Below are positions 1 through 7,351 of a DNA stretch of 64,000 bases, piece after piece. The notes beneath the pieces are model-generated. The model saw only the letters and a program-made list of their open reading frames with translations. It had not been told where the DNA came from and searched no databases. The translations under genes were made by a program, and so were the position numbers. Location of the stretch: NCBI RefSeq assembly GCF_023008405.1, contig NZ_CP095376.1, positions 8,598,501-8,662,500 on the forward strand, in the 5' to 3' direction. Positions within the stretch are counted from its first letter, which is position 1. Every line of letters begins with the position of its first letter. Origin of the DNA: Amycolatopsis sp. FBCC-B4732 (GTDB lineage Bacteria; Actinomycetota; Actinomycetes; Mycobacteriales; Pseudonocardiaceae).

Positions 1-333
1 GAAGCTGCGGCGCGCATGTCCGGCGCGCGGACGACGTCGGTGTTCACCCGCATCCTGGGCCCGCTGCTGCTGCCGGGCATCCTGGCCGCGTCGATCCTGG
101 TGCTGGTGCGCACCGTCGGGATGTTCGAGCTGACGTTCCTCACCGCCGGCCCGGACTCGACGACCCTCGTGGTCGCGCTGTACAACTCCGTGTTCGCCGC
201 GGGCATCCGCGCCAACCAGTCCGTGGACGCGATGGCGACCATCTACACGGCTTCCATGCTCCTGCTCCTCCTCGTCGCGTTGCGGTTCGTGAACCCGACC
301 CAGCTGGTCACCCGGATCCGGGAAGAGACCTGA
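1..333 (+). CDS. ABC transporter permease, C-terminal part (5' end outside window)
   Basis: The reading frame is open from base 1 and ends at TGA 331-333, so this is the last ~110 residues of a longer protein. The first residues read EAAARMSGA, which is the EAA...G loop of MalF/MalG-type binding-protein-dependent permeases; this loop contacts the ATPase subunit. It is followed by a hydrophobic segment (LLLPGILAASILVLVRTVG) and a last membrane helix near the C-terminus (MLLLLLVALRFV). The ATG at 16 is internal and not the start. The family imports sugars or related solutes; the substrate cannot be told from this fragment. The rest of the transporter should lie to the left of the window. Confidence 0.85.
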   Translation, partial: EAAARMSGARTTSVFTRILGPLLLPGILAASILVLVRTVGMFELTFLTAGPDSTTLVVALYNSVFAAGIRANQSVDAMATIYTASMLLLLLVALRFVNPTQLVTRIREET

Positions 334-423
334 CGGCCGGCGGTGCTCGTTCGCTCATGTGATCCACGTTACCGCGGATAGTCGAACACGTGATCGACAC
401 GATGGGGTGAAACAAGGCTTGCG

Positions 424-440
424 GCTCCCCCGAGGGGAGC
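424..440. promoter_or_regulatory. Likely MerR autoregulatory operator
   Basis: A perfect inverted repeat GCTCCCC-CGA-GGGGAGC lies 16 bases before the merR-type start codon, just after a -35-like CTTGCG (418-423). MerR/TipA-class regulators bind dyads placed inside an overlong -35/-10 spacer and usually control their own promoter, so this is the natural operator. Function is inferred from position and symmetry. Confidence 0.5.
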
Positions 441-455
441 TGCCAGGCTGAGGGC

Positions 456-1301
456 ATGCGGTATTCGATCGGCGAGCTGGCCAGGCGGACGGGACTGACG
501 ATCAAGGCCGTCCGGTTCTATTCGGATCGCGGCCTCGTGCCGCCGTCCGGGCGCAACGCCGCAGGTCAGCGCCGGTACGACGATGCCGCCCTCGCCCGGC
601 TCGGCCTCGTCCGCACCCTGCGCGAGCTGGGCCTCGACCTCGCCACGATCCGCCGGATCGCCGACGGGGAAGTCGCGGTCGCCGACATCGCGGCCCGGCA
701 CGCGGCGGCGCTGGACGCGGAGATCCGCGTGCTGCGGCTGCGCCAAGCGGTGCTGACGGCGATCGCCGGCCGCGGATCGACTACGGAGGAGACGAGACTC
801 TTGCACGAACTGGCCCGACTGTCCGAAGTGGAGCGCCGGCACCTGGTCGGCGACTTCCTCGCCGAGGCGCTGGGCGACCGTCCCGAACTGGCCGGGATCG
901 CCAGGACGCTGACCCCGGAACTGCCGGAAGACCCGAGCCCCGAACAGCTCGACGCGTGGATCGCGCTGGCCGAGCTGATGCGGGACGCGGAGTTCCGCGC
1001 GGCTCTGCGCCGGCTCGCAGACCGGTACGAAGTCGGCCTGCGCCGCGACCTGGCCGCCGAGGTGCGCGCCGCCGTCACGCCGGCACTGGAAGCGGGGATC
1101 GCCCCGCACGCGCCGGAAGCGACGTTGATCGTCGACGGCCTCGGCCGTGACCCGCGTGAGCTGCGGGAGTGGCTCGAAACCGTCAACGATCCACGCCGCG
1201 AGCGCTACCTGGAACTGCTCGCCGTGATCAACGGCTGGGCGGCACCGGAAAGCCTGACCCCGGCCCTCGATTGGCTGACGGCGGCGAGCTCTCGCCCCTG
1301 A
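456..1301 (+). CDS. MerR family transcriptional regulator
   Basis: This 281-residue protein begins with a textbook MerR winged helix-turn-helix: YSIGELARRTGLTIKAVRFY at residues 3-22, then the wing (SGRNAAGQRRYDD) and a linking helix (LGLVRTLRELGLDLATIRRI). The C-terminal ~200 residues are helical and lack the metal-binding cysteines of MerR/CueR, so it probably senses an organic ligand or protein signal. The ATG at 456 follows CTGAGGGC. A dyad at 424-440 suggests autoregulation. The gene ends in a 74-bp convergent overlap with the threonyl-tRNA synthetase gene, and its target besides itself is unknown. Confidence 0.9.
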   Translation: MRYSIGELARRTGLTIKAVRFYSDRGLVPPSGRNAAGQRRYDDAALARLGLVRTLRELGLDLATIRRIADGEVAVADIAARHAAALDAEIRVLRLRQAVLTAIAGRGSTTEETRLLHELARLSEVERRHLVGDFLAEALGDRPELAGIARTLTPELPEDPSPEQLDAWIALAELMRDAEFRAALRRLADRYEVGLRRDLAAEVRAAVTPALEAGIAPHAPEATLIVDGLGRDPRELREWLETVNDPRRERYLELLAVINGWAAPESLTPALDWLTAASSRP

Positions 1302-2454
1302 GCCAGGCCAGCGCGTCCCCGGCCGGCTGCGCGTCGAGCCGGCTTCCGTCGCGCATCCGCAGGGACAGCCGTCCGGCGGCCACCTCGTCCGGACCGAGCA
1401 CGGCCTGGAACGGCACCAGCCGGCCGTCCCGGATGCGCGCGCCGAGGCTGCCTTCGGCCGCGATCTCGGCCCGCAGGTCGCCGCAGCGATCGAGGACTTC
1501 CCGCGCGTACGGCACTTCGGCTTCGGACAGCGGGAGCAGCCGCAGCTGGACCGGTGCGAGCCAGGCCGGGAACGCGCCGCCGTGCACTTCGATCAGCTGC
1601 GCCACCGCGCGTTCGACACTGCCGATGATGCTCCGGTGCACCATGACCGGCCGGTGTTTCGCCGCGTCCGCGCCGACGTATTCGAGGCCGAACCGCGCGG
1701 GCTGGTGGAAATCGACCTGAACGGTGGAGAGGGTCGATTCGCGGCCCGCGCTGTCGGCGATCTGGACGTCGATCTTGGGCCCGTAGAAGGCCGCTTCGCC
1801 TTCGGCCTCGTCGTACGCGAGCCCGCTCCGCTCGAGCACGGAACGCAGGATCTCCGAGGCGCGGTCCCAGTTCCCGGCCACGTACTTGCCGCCCTCGCCG
1901 GGCAGCGAAAGCCGGTAACGCGCCGGGCTGATGCCGAGCGCGTCGTAGGCCTGCCGGATCAGCGCCAGCGCTGCGCCCGCCTCGGCTTCGACCTGGTCGA
2001 GAGCGCAGAAGATGTGCGCGTCGTTGAGCTGGATCGCGCGCACGCGCCCCAGCCCGCCGAGCACACCGGACAGTTCGCTGCGGTACATCCCGCCGAGCTC
2101 GGCGATCCGCAGCGGCAGTTCGCGGTAGCTGCGGCCGCGCGAACGGTAGATCAGCGCGTGGTGCGGGCACAGGCTCGGCCGCAGCACGAGCTGCTCGCCG
2201 CCGACGTCCATCGGCGGGTACATGTCGTCGCGGTAGTGGTCCCAGTGCCCGGAAATCTCGTACAGCTCGCGTTTGCCGAGCACCGGCGAATGGACATGCC
2301 GGTAACCCGCGTGCCGTTCGAGGTCGCGGACGTATTCCTCCAGGCTGTGGCGGATTTCGGCGCCGTCGGGCAGCCAATAGGGCAGGCCCGCGCCGATCAG
2401 CGGATCGGAACCGAACAGGCCGAGTTCGCGGCCGAGCTTGCGGTGGTCGTGCAT
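1228..2454 (-). CDS. Threonyl-tRNA synthetase paralog, catalytic plus anticodon-binding domains only
   Basis: This 408-residue class II synthetase would attach threonine to tRNA-Thr. It starts at the catalytic domain (DHRKLGRELGLF, residues 3-14) and so lacks the N-terminal TGS and editing domains of the usual ~650-690 residue ThrRS. Motif 2 (RIAELGGMYRSELSG) and motif 3 (MVHRSIIGSVER) are intact. The zinc ligands C96, H147 and H273 keep the same spacing (51 and 126) as C334/H385/H511 in E. coli ThrRS, so the active site should work. An anticodon-binding domain fills residues ~300-395. The ATG at 2454 is preceded by GAGGAG. A Thr-rich leader peptide and terminator lie upstream (2499-2581), suggesting induction when charged tRNA-Thr falls. 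Such short paralogs are known as drug-resistant or accessory ThrRS; which applies here is unknown. Confidence 0.9.
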   Translation of the reverse strand: MHDHRKLGRELGLFGSDPLIGAGLPYWLPDGAEIRHSLEEYVRDLERHAGYRHVHSPVLGKRELYEISGHWDHYRDDMYPPMDVGGEQLVLRPSLCPHHALIYRSRGRSYRELPLRIAELGGMYRSELSGVLGGLGRVRAIQLNDAHIFCALDQVEAEAGAALALIRQAYDALGISPARYRLSLPGEGGKYVAGNWDRASEILRSVLERSGLAYDEAEGEAAFYGPKIDVQIADSAGRESTLSTVQVDFHQPARFGLEYVGADAAKHRPVMVHRSIIGSVERAVAQLIEVHGGAFPAWLAPVQLRLLPLSEAEVPYAREVLDRCGDLRAEIAAEGSLGARIRDGRLVPFQAVLGPDEVAAGRLSLRMRDGSRLDAQPAGDALAWLRGESSPPSANRGPGSGFPVPPSR

Positions 2455-2498
2455 CGTGGACTCCTCGTGAACGGCGAGGCGGAGCACCACAAGACGAA

Positions 2499-2520
2499 GC
2501 CCGGGGCGACCGCCCCGGGC
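2499..2520 (-). terminator. Attenuator-type hairpin upstream of the short thrS
   Basis: A perfect 10-bp inverted repeat (GCCCGGGGCG / CGCCCCGGGC, 2-nt loop) is followed on the minus strand by TTCGTCTTGT. It sits between the leader peptide stop and the synthetase ribosome site, the place expected for a transcription attenuator. Actinobacterial terminators often have weak U tracts like this one. Confidence 0.7.
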
Positions 2521-2533
2521 TGGCATGCGTGGA

Positions 2534-2581
2534 TCAGCGCGCCGGGACACTCTCCGGCGTCGTCGTCAAGGCGCGCTTCAT
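2534..2581 (-). CDS. Thr-codon leader peptide for ribosome-mediated attenuation
   Basis: A 15-residue ORF reads MKRALTTTPESVPAR, with three consecutive ACG threonine codons at 2558-2566. It lies 80 bases before the threonyl-tRNA synthetase start and just before the terminator hairpin at 2499-2520. Within it, GGCGCGC (2570-2576) and GCGCGCC (2537-2543) can pair across the Thr codons, and TCCCGG near its end could pair with CCGGGG of the terminator arm, giving a possible antiterminator. A TACCGT -10-like box (2589-2594, minus strand) sits only 7 nt before the ATG, so the leader may be translated without a 5' UTR. Stalling at Thr codons would then turn on the synthetase. The peptide itself is not expected to have a function. 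Confidence 0.65.
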   Translation of the reverse strand: MKRALTTTPESVPAR

Positions 2582-2654
2582 GGGATCGACGGTAGCAAGC
2601 GGGAGTGCTCCGGGCCTGTTCTTTTCGGTGCACCGTCGCCTCGCGGCCCCGGCC

Positions 2655-3125
2655 TCAGGAACCGTCGAGGAACAGCGCCAGCTGCTCGACGACGAACGCG
2701 TGGTCCTCGGCCTGCGGAAGCCCCGACACGCCCACCGTCCCGACCGGGCCGACGCCACGGACCAGCACCGGGAACACCCCGCCGTGGGCCGCGTACACGT
2801 CCGGGTCCAGGCGGCTGTCCTCCTCGAACGAGCCGCCCTTCGCGCGGAACTGGGTGCCGATCAGGAAGGAGCTGTGGCCGTAGCGGTCGACCACCCGGCT
2901 CTTGCGGTCGATCCACGCGTCGTTGTCGGCCGACGTGCCCGGGAGTGCCGCGTGGAAGAGGCGCTGGCCGTTGCGGCGGACGGAGATCGTCACCGGCAGG
3001 CCGCGGTCGCGCGCGGCCGTCAGCAGCTGCTGGCCGAGGGCGAGCGCGGTCTCGTTGTCGAACTTCGTGAACTGGAGGCGTTCCTCCTGCTCGGCGAGCT
3101 GGGCGAGGGCGTCGGCGTCGGTCAT
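2655..3125 (-). CDS. UPF0303 / heme-degrading domain (GlcG/HbpS-like) protein
   Basis: The 156-residue protein has the HbpS/GlcG fold signature: AxxLGQQLLTAARDRGLPVTIS near residue 30, a central DNDAWIDRKSRVV segment, and the Gly-rich GGVFPVLVRGVGPVGTVGVSGL near residue 115. UPF0303 members are small cytoplasmic proteins with proposed roles in heme binding or oxidative stress; the exact reaction is not settled. The family length (~155-165) matches. It follows the VOC gene on the same strand with only 25 bases between them, so the two are probably one transcript. Confidence 0.85.
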   Translation of the reverse strand: MTDADALAQLAEQEERLQFTKFDNETALALGQQLLTAARDRGLPVTISVRRNGQRLFHAALPGTSADNDAWIDRKSRVVDRYGHSSFLIGTQFRAKGGSFEEDSRLDPDVYAAHGGVFPVLVRGVGPVGTVGVSGLPQAEDHAFVVEQLALFLDGS

Positions 3126-3132
3126 GCCGCCA

Positions 3133-3154
3133 TTAAAGCAACACTGTTGTTTAA
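3133..3154. promoter_or_regulatory. AT-rich palindrome between VOC and UPF0303 genes
   Basis: TTAAAGCAACACTGTTGTTTAA has a perfect CAACA-C-TGTTG core with TTAAA/TTTAA flanks and is far more AT-rich than its surroundings. It overlaps the VOC stop codon and lies 8 bases from the UPF0303 start. It looks like a repressor operator, but no regulator gene is adjacent. Confidence 0.35.
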
Positions 3155-3528
3155 TTGCCAGTGAACTCTGTCAGCGACAGCACGTTTCCGTCGGGATCGC
3201 GGAACCACGCGATCCGGCCGCCCGGCGTGGTCCAGATTTTGTCGGTGTCCTGTGGCAGCGTGTCGAACGTCAGGAACTCGACACCGCGGCCACGCAGCTC
3301 GGCCACGGTCGCCCGGATGTCGGCGACCGCCCAGCCGGGCACCGTGAACGGCTGCGGCGTGAACTCGGCCACGGCGGTGACGCGCACCATCGTCCGGCCA
3401 CTCCGGAACACGCACGCGAAGGGGGTTTGCTCGATGAACTCGAGCCCGGCGACATCCGTGTAGAAGGCGCGCGAGCGCTCGAGGTCGCTCGACGGTGCGA
3501 AGGCGACCAAATCCGCTGAGTTGAGCAT
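3151..3528 (-). CDS. VOC / glyoxalase-bleomycin resistance family protein
   Basis: A 125-residue single-VOC-module protein. It shows the paired beta-alpha-beta-beta-beta halves: VAFAPSSDLERSRAFYTDVAGLEF at residues 7-30 and the closing IAWFRDPDGNVLSLTEF. VOC enzymes bind a metal at the module interface and act on small hydrophobic or thiol-conjugated substrates; the substrate here is unknown. The ATG at 3528 is chosen over an upstream start at 3696 because GAGAGGTGA lies just before it and homology begins there. The divergent neighbour is the phospholipase C gene. Confidence 0.85.
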   Translation of the reverse strand: MLNSADLVAFAPSSDLERSRAFYTDVAGLEFIEQTPFACVFRSGRTMVRVTAVAEFTPQPFTVPGWAVADIRATVAELRGRGVEFLTFDTLPQDTDKIWTTPGGRIAWFRDPDGNVLSLTEFTGN

Positions 3529-3595
3529 GGCTTCACCTCTCTCGGCGCGAAAGGTACTCCGGTCAGGCCGCTGACCAGGGGACGAGGAGGTGGAC

Positions 3596-5542
3596 ATGGG
3601 CCGGATCCGGCGGCGCACGGTGCTGGGCGGCGCGGCCGCGGTCACCGTGGCCGGCGCGCTGTCCGCCGCGTGCGCGCCCGCGTCGCGGAAAGGCACGATC
3701 GACGACGTCCGCCACGTCGTGGTGCTGATGCAGGAGAACCGGTCGTTCGACCACTACTACGGCACCATGGCGGGCGTACGCGGCTTCGGCGACCGCGCGG
3801 CGCTTCGCGACGTCTTCCGCCAGCGGGGTGCCGGCGACCCGGTGCTGCCGTTCCGGATCGACACGTCCGTTGTGGACGGTCAGGACCTCGGCGAGCTGCC
3901 GCACGACTGGAACAGCACGCACCGCGCGTGGAACGGCGGCGCGTACGACGGCTGGATCACCGCGAAGAGCCCCATGACGATGGGGTACTTCACGCGTGAC
4001 GACATCCCGTTCCAGCACGCCTTGGCGAGCGCGTTCACGCTGTGCGACAACTACTTCTGCTCGCTCCAGGGCCCGACGCACCCGAACCGGCTGTTCCACT
4101 GGACCGGCACGATCGACCCGGACGGCGTCGCCGGCGGCCCCGCGACGCGCAACGCGCCGGACTACGAGCCCTCGTTCCGCTGGACGACCTACCCCGAACG
4201 GCTGGAGTCGGCGGGCGTCTCGTGGCGGATCTACGCGAACGACGAGGAGCGCGGCGTCCCCGAGCACTTCGTCGGCGACTACGGCGACAACCCGCTGTGG
4301 CTGTTCCAGAACTACCACGACGCGCTGTACTCGATGGACCCCGTGAAGCGGCGGCTGGCCGAGCGCGCGAACCTGCGCAAGAAGCTCAAGCCCGACTCGG
4401 GCCGGGGCCGGGACGTCGACCACGTGCTGGCCGAGTTCCTCGCCGACTGCGCGGCCGGCACGCTGCCCGCGGTGTCCTGGGTCGTGGCGCCGTACGGCTA
4501 CTGCGAGCACCCCGCCGCCCGGCCGGTCGACGGCGCCGCCTACATCCAGCGGATGCTGAAAGGGTTGTGGGACAAGCCGGACCTCTGGGAATCCACCGTG
4601 GTCTTCATCAACTACGACGAAAACGACGGCTTCTTCGACCACGTCGTCCCGCCGGCGCCGCCTCCCGGCACCCCCGGCGAGTACCTGCCGGGAAACCGGC
4701 CGGAGCGGGGCGCCGCGTCCGGGGCGCCCGCGCCGATCGGACTGGGGCCGCGGGTGCCGATGACCGTTATCTCACCCTGGAGCCGCGGTGGCTGGGTGAA
4801 CTCGCAGGTCTTCGACCACACGTCGGTGCTGCGCTTCCTCGAGACGTGGACGGGCGTGCGCGAGCCGAACATCTCGGCGTGGCGTCGCGCCATCTGCGGT
4901 GACCTGACCAGCTGTTTCGACTTCCGCACGCACGACACGACGATCCCGCTGCTGCCGGACGCCAGCGCGTTGCGCGCCGAAGCCGACCGGACGCAGGCAC
5001 GGCTGCCGAAGCCCCGGGTCCGGCCGGGCGCGCTCGTGCAGGAGCCCGGCACGGCCAAGGCGCGCCCGCTGCCGTACCAGCCGGTCGCCTGGGCCGACGT
5101 CGAGCCGAGCGCGCTGAAGCTGCACCTGGCCAACCACGGCACGCAGGCGCTGCAGCTGGCCGCGTACGCCTACCACGTGGGCGGCCCGCCGCAGCGTTTC
5201 GACGTCCCCCCGAACGGGGAGGTCACCGGCCGGATCCCGCACTCCGGGTCGTACGACATCGCGATCCACGGCCCGAACGGCTTCGTCGTCGAGGCCTCGG
5301 GCGGGCCCGGTCTCGATGCCGCCGTCACCTTCGTGAGCACGCCGGCGCTGCGCGTGACGGTGACCAACAGCGGGCCGGCGCCGGTCACGCTGAACGACGT
5401 CGTGGTCCCGCCGGGTGCCTCGCGCGACTTCCCCGTGCCGACGCGCGACGGCTGGTACGACGTCGCTTTCGAGGTCCCGGGGTGGCGTCGCCGCTTCGCC
5501 GGCCATCTGGAAGACGGCCGCCCGTCGCGGACCGGGCCTTAG
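3596..5542 (+). CDS. Phosphocholine-specific phospholipase C, Tat-exported
   Basis: A 648-residue phosphoesterase-family enzyme that would hydrolyse phosphatidylcholine or sphingomyelin outside the cell. The N-terminus has a twin-arginine signal (RRRTVLGGAAAVTVAG) ending in SAAC, so it may be Tat-exported and lipid-anchored. Catalytic landmarks of the acid phosphatase/PLC superfamily are visible: VVLMQENRSFDHYYG (residues ~41-55), FINYDENDGFFDHVVPP, and VISPWSRGGWV. The last ~150 residues form the two beta-sandwich domains typical of actinobacterial PLCs. The start is ATG 3596, because the GAGGAGG ribosome site covers the in-frame GTG at 3590. Its stop overlaps the convergent M20 gene by 4 bp. 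Confidence 0.93.
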   Translation: MGRIRRRTVLGGAAAVTVAGALSAACAPASRKGTIDDVRHVVVLMQENRSFDHYYGTMAGVRGFGDRAALRDVFRQRGAGDPVLPFRIDTSVVDGQDLGELPHDWNSTHRAWNGGAYDGWITAKSPMTMGYFTRDDIPFQHALASAFTLCDNYFCSLQGPTHPNRLFHWTGTIDPDGVAGGPATRNAPDYEPSFRWTTYPERLESAGVSWRIYANDEERGVPEHFVGDYGDNPLWLFQNYHDALYSMDPVKRRLAERANLRKKLKPDSGRGRDVDHVLAEFLADCAAGTLPAVSWVVAPYGYCEHPAARPVDGAAYIQRMLKGLWDKPDLWESTVVFINYDENDGFFDHVVPPAPPPGTPGEYLPGNRPERGAASGAPAPIGLGPRVPMTVISPWSRGGWVNSQVFDHTSVLRFLETWTGVREPNISAWRRAICGDLTSCFDFRTHDTTIPLLPDASALRAEADRTQARLPKPRVRPGALVQEPGTAKARPLPYQPVAWADVEPSALKLHLANHGTQALQLAAYAYHVGGPPQRFDVPPNGEVTGRIPHSGSYDIAIHGPNGFVVEASGGPGLDAAVTFVSTPALRVTVTNSGPAPVTLNDVVVPPGASRDFPVPTRDGWYDVAFEVPGWRRRFAGHLEDGRPSRTGP

Positions 5543-6768
5543 CGGAGGGAGTCCAGCGCGAAAGCAGCCAGCATCGCGACGCCGCTCGGCATGGCGTCCT
5601 CGTCGAAGACGACGCGGTTGGAGTGGTTCGCCGCCGCTTCGGCCGGGTCGACGCCGGGCGGGCACGCGCCGAGGAACGCGTACGCGCCGGGAACGCGCTG
5701 CAGGACGTAGGAAAAGTCCTCGGCGCCCATCAGCGGGTCGGCGAGCAGCTCGACGTTCTCCGGGCCCAGCACGGTCGCGCCGAGCCGCAGCACCTCGGCC
5801 GCGATCCGGTCGTCGTTGACGGTCACCGGGTAGCCCGGCTCGACGTCGGCGAGCACGCGGCAGCCGTACGCGGCGCCGACCTGCTCGCACACCTTGGGCA
5901 GCTCGGCGCGGACCAGCGCGCGCGTCTGCTCGGACAGCGTGCGGATGGTGCCTTCGAGCTCGGCGGTCTCCGGGATGATGTTCGACGTCGTGCCGGCCTG
6001 GATCCGGGTCACCGAGAGCACCGCGGGGTCGAACACGCTCACCCGGCGCGTGATCATCGTGTGCAGCGCGCCGACCATCGCCGCGGCCGCCGGCACCGGG
6101 TCGATCGTGTGCTGCGGTGCGGAGCCGTGGCCGCCCTTGCCGGTGACGCGCACGGTGAACGAGTCCGCCGACGCCATCAGCGGGCCGGGCCGCAGCTGCA
6201 GCCGCCCGCTGGGCGCGTTGGCGAGAATGTGCACGCCGAACGCGCGCTCGGCCCGCTTCCCGGCGGCGTCCAGCACGCCCTCGTGGATCATGAAGCGGGC
6301 GCCGTGGTGGCCCTCCTCGCCCGGCTGGAACATGAACACGACCGAGCCGGCCAGCTGATCCTTCCGCCCGGCGAGCAGCCGCGCCGCGGACGCGAGCATC
6401 GCGACGTGCGTGTCGTGCCCGCACGCGTGCATCGACTCGTCGTCCTCCGAGGCGAAGTCGAGCCCGGTCTCCTCGGTCAGCGGCAGCGCGTCCATGTCGC
6501 CGCGCAGCAGCACCGCCGGACCGGGCCGCCCGCCCCGCAGGACGGCCGTCAGCGACGTCGTGGCCTTGCCCTCGGTGATCTCCAGCGGCAGGTCGGCCAG
6601 CGCGTCCCGGATCGCCGCCTGCGTGTGCGGGAGGTGGAGGCCCTGTTCCGGCCTGCGGTGCACGGCGCGGCGGAGCGCGACCGTGCGGTCTTGCAACGCG
6701 CGCGCGTCGTCGAGGAGGCCGGCGAACGGCGTGCCGGGCAGGGTGGGCAGGTCAGTGGGGCCGGTCAT
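5539..6768 (-). CDS. M20 family amidohydrolase (hippurate hydrolase/AbgB-like)
   Basis: A 409-residue zinc- or manganese-dependent amidohydrolase. Metal ligands are in the usual motifs: RGDMDALPL, HACGHDTHVAML, QPGEEGHHGA and a C-terminal AAANHSN region. The lid/dimerisation insert carries GKGGHGSAPQHTIDPV. The family removes acyl groups from N-acyl amino acids or related amides in the cytoplasm; the natural substrate cannot be read from sequence. It is convergent with the phospholipase C gene, and the divergent partner upstream is the tadA-associated gene. No operon partner is seen. Confidence 0.92.
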   Translation of the reverse strand: MTGPTDLPTLPGTPFAGLLDDARALQDRTVALRRAVHRRPEQGLHLPHTQAAIRDALADLPLEITEGKATTSLTAVLRGGRPGPAVLLRGDMDALPLTEETGLDFASEDDESMHACGHDTHVAMLASAARLLAGRKDQLAGSVVFMFQPGEEGHHGARFMIHEGVLDAAGKRAERAFGVHILANAPSGRLQLRPGPLMASADSFTVRVTGKGGHGSAPQHTIDPVPAAAAMVGALHTMITRRVSVFDPAVLSVTRIQAGTTSNIIPETAELEGTIRTLSEQTRALVRAELPKVCEQVGAAYGCRVLADVEPGYPVTVNDDRIAAEVLRLGATVLGPENVELLADPLMGAEDFSYVLQRVPGAYAFLGACPPGVDPAEAAANHSNRVVFDEDAMPSGVAMLAAFALDSLR

Positions 6769-6845
6769 GGTCCCGATAGTGCCCCATGCGGCGCTTCGGG
6801 CGCACCGTGCGTGCGTTCGGTCGAGCAGCGGAATACGGTGTGCGC

Positions 6846-7328
6846 ATGGCGGTGGAAGAGCCGGTCACGGGGTTCGCGGTGGCCGTGGTCCGGGAAGACG
6901 GTCGGTGGCGGTGCAGCGCGCTCGACCCGGGGGCCCTGACCGAACTGGACGCGGCGATCACTGAACTGGGCAAACTACGTTCCACCGGTGCGGCCTTCGG
7001 GCTGCTGGCGGTCGATGACGAGTTCTTCGTGATCGTCCGGCCGAGCCCGCGTGGACCGTCGTTGCTGCTTTCGGACGCGGCGGCGGCATTGGACTACGAC
7101 ATCGCGGCGGACGTCCTCGACGTCCTGCGCGTCGATCCACCGGACGAGGAGGACGACTCCGTCTGGCCCGAGGGCGACCTGGGGGTGTTGGCGGACCTCG
7201 GGCTGCCGGGGCCGGAGCTGGAGGTCATCGTCGGCGAGGTCGACCTCTACCCGGACGAGCAGCTGCAGATGGTCGCGCAGCGCTGCGGGTTCGGCAGTGA
7301 GTTCGCCAAGCTCCTGGACGAGCTCTGA
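6846..7328 (+). CDS. tRNA adenosine deaminase-associated protein
   Basis: A 160-residue acidic protein of the actinobacterial family always found beside tadA. It starts MAVEEPVTGFAVAVVREDGRWRC and ends in CGFGSEFAKLLDEL, both typical. The ATG at 6846 is preferred over 6786 because conservation begins there. It is directly followed by tadA (stop TGA 7326-7328), possibly with a CTGA overlap. The likely role is as a partner or regulator of TadA, inferred only from constant gene pairing. Confidence 0.88.
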   Translation: MAVEEPVTGFAVAVVREDGRWRCSALDPGALTELDAAITELGKLRSTGAAFGLLAVDDEFFVIVRPSPRGPSLLLSDAAAALDYDIAADVLDVLRVDPPDEEDDSVWPEGDLGVLADLGLPGPELEVIVGEVDLYPDEQLQMVAQRCGFGSEFAKLLDEL

Positions 7329-7351
7329 GACGCCCGTCCGACACCGAGGCC

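Noticed and set aside
2454..2640. T-box riboswitch before the threonyl-tRNA synthetase
   Set aside because: No T-box motif (TGGNACCGCG-like) or specifier loop is visible; the Thr-codon leader peptide explains the layout better.
3590..3598. GTG start for phospholipase C
   Set aside because: The GTG at 3590 overlaps the GAGGAGG ribosome site; ATG 3596 has the proper spacing.
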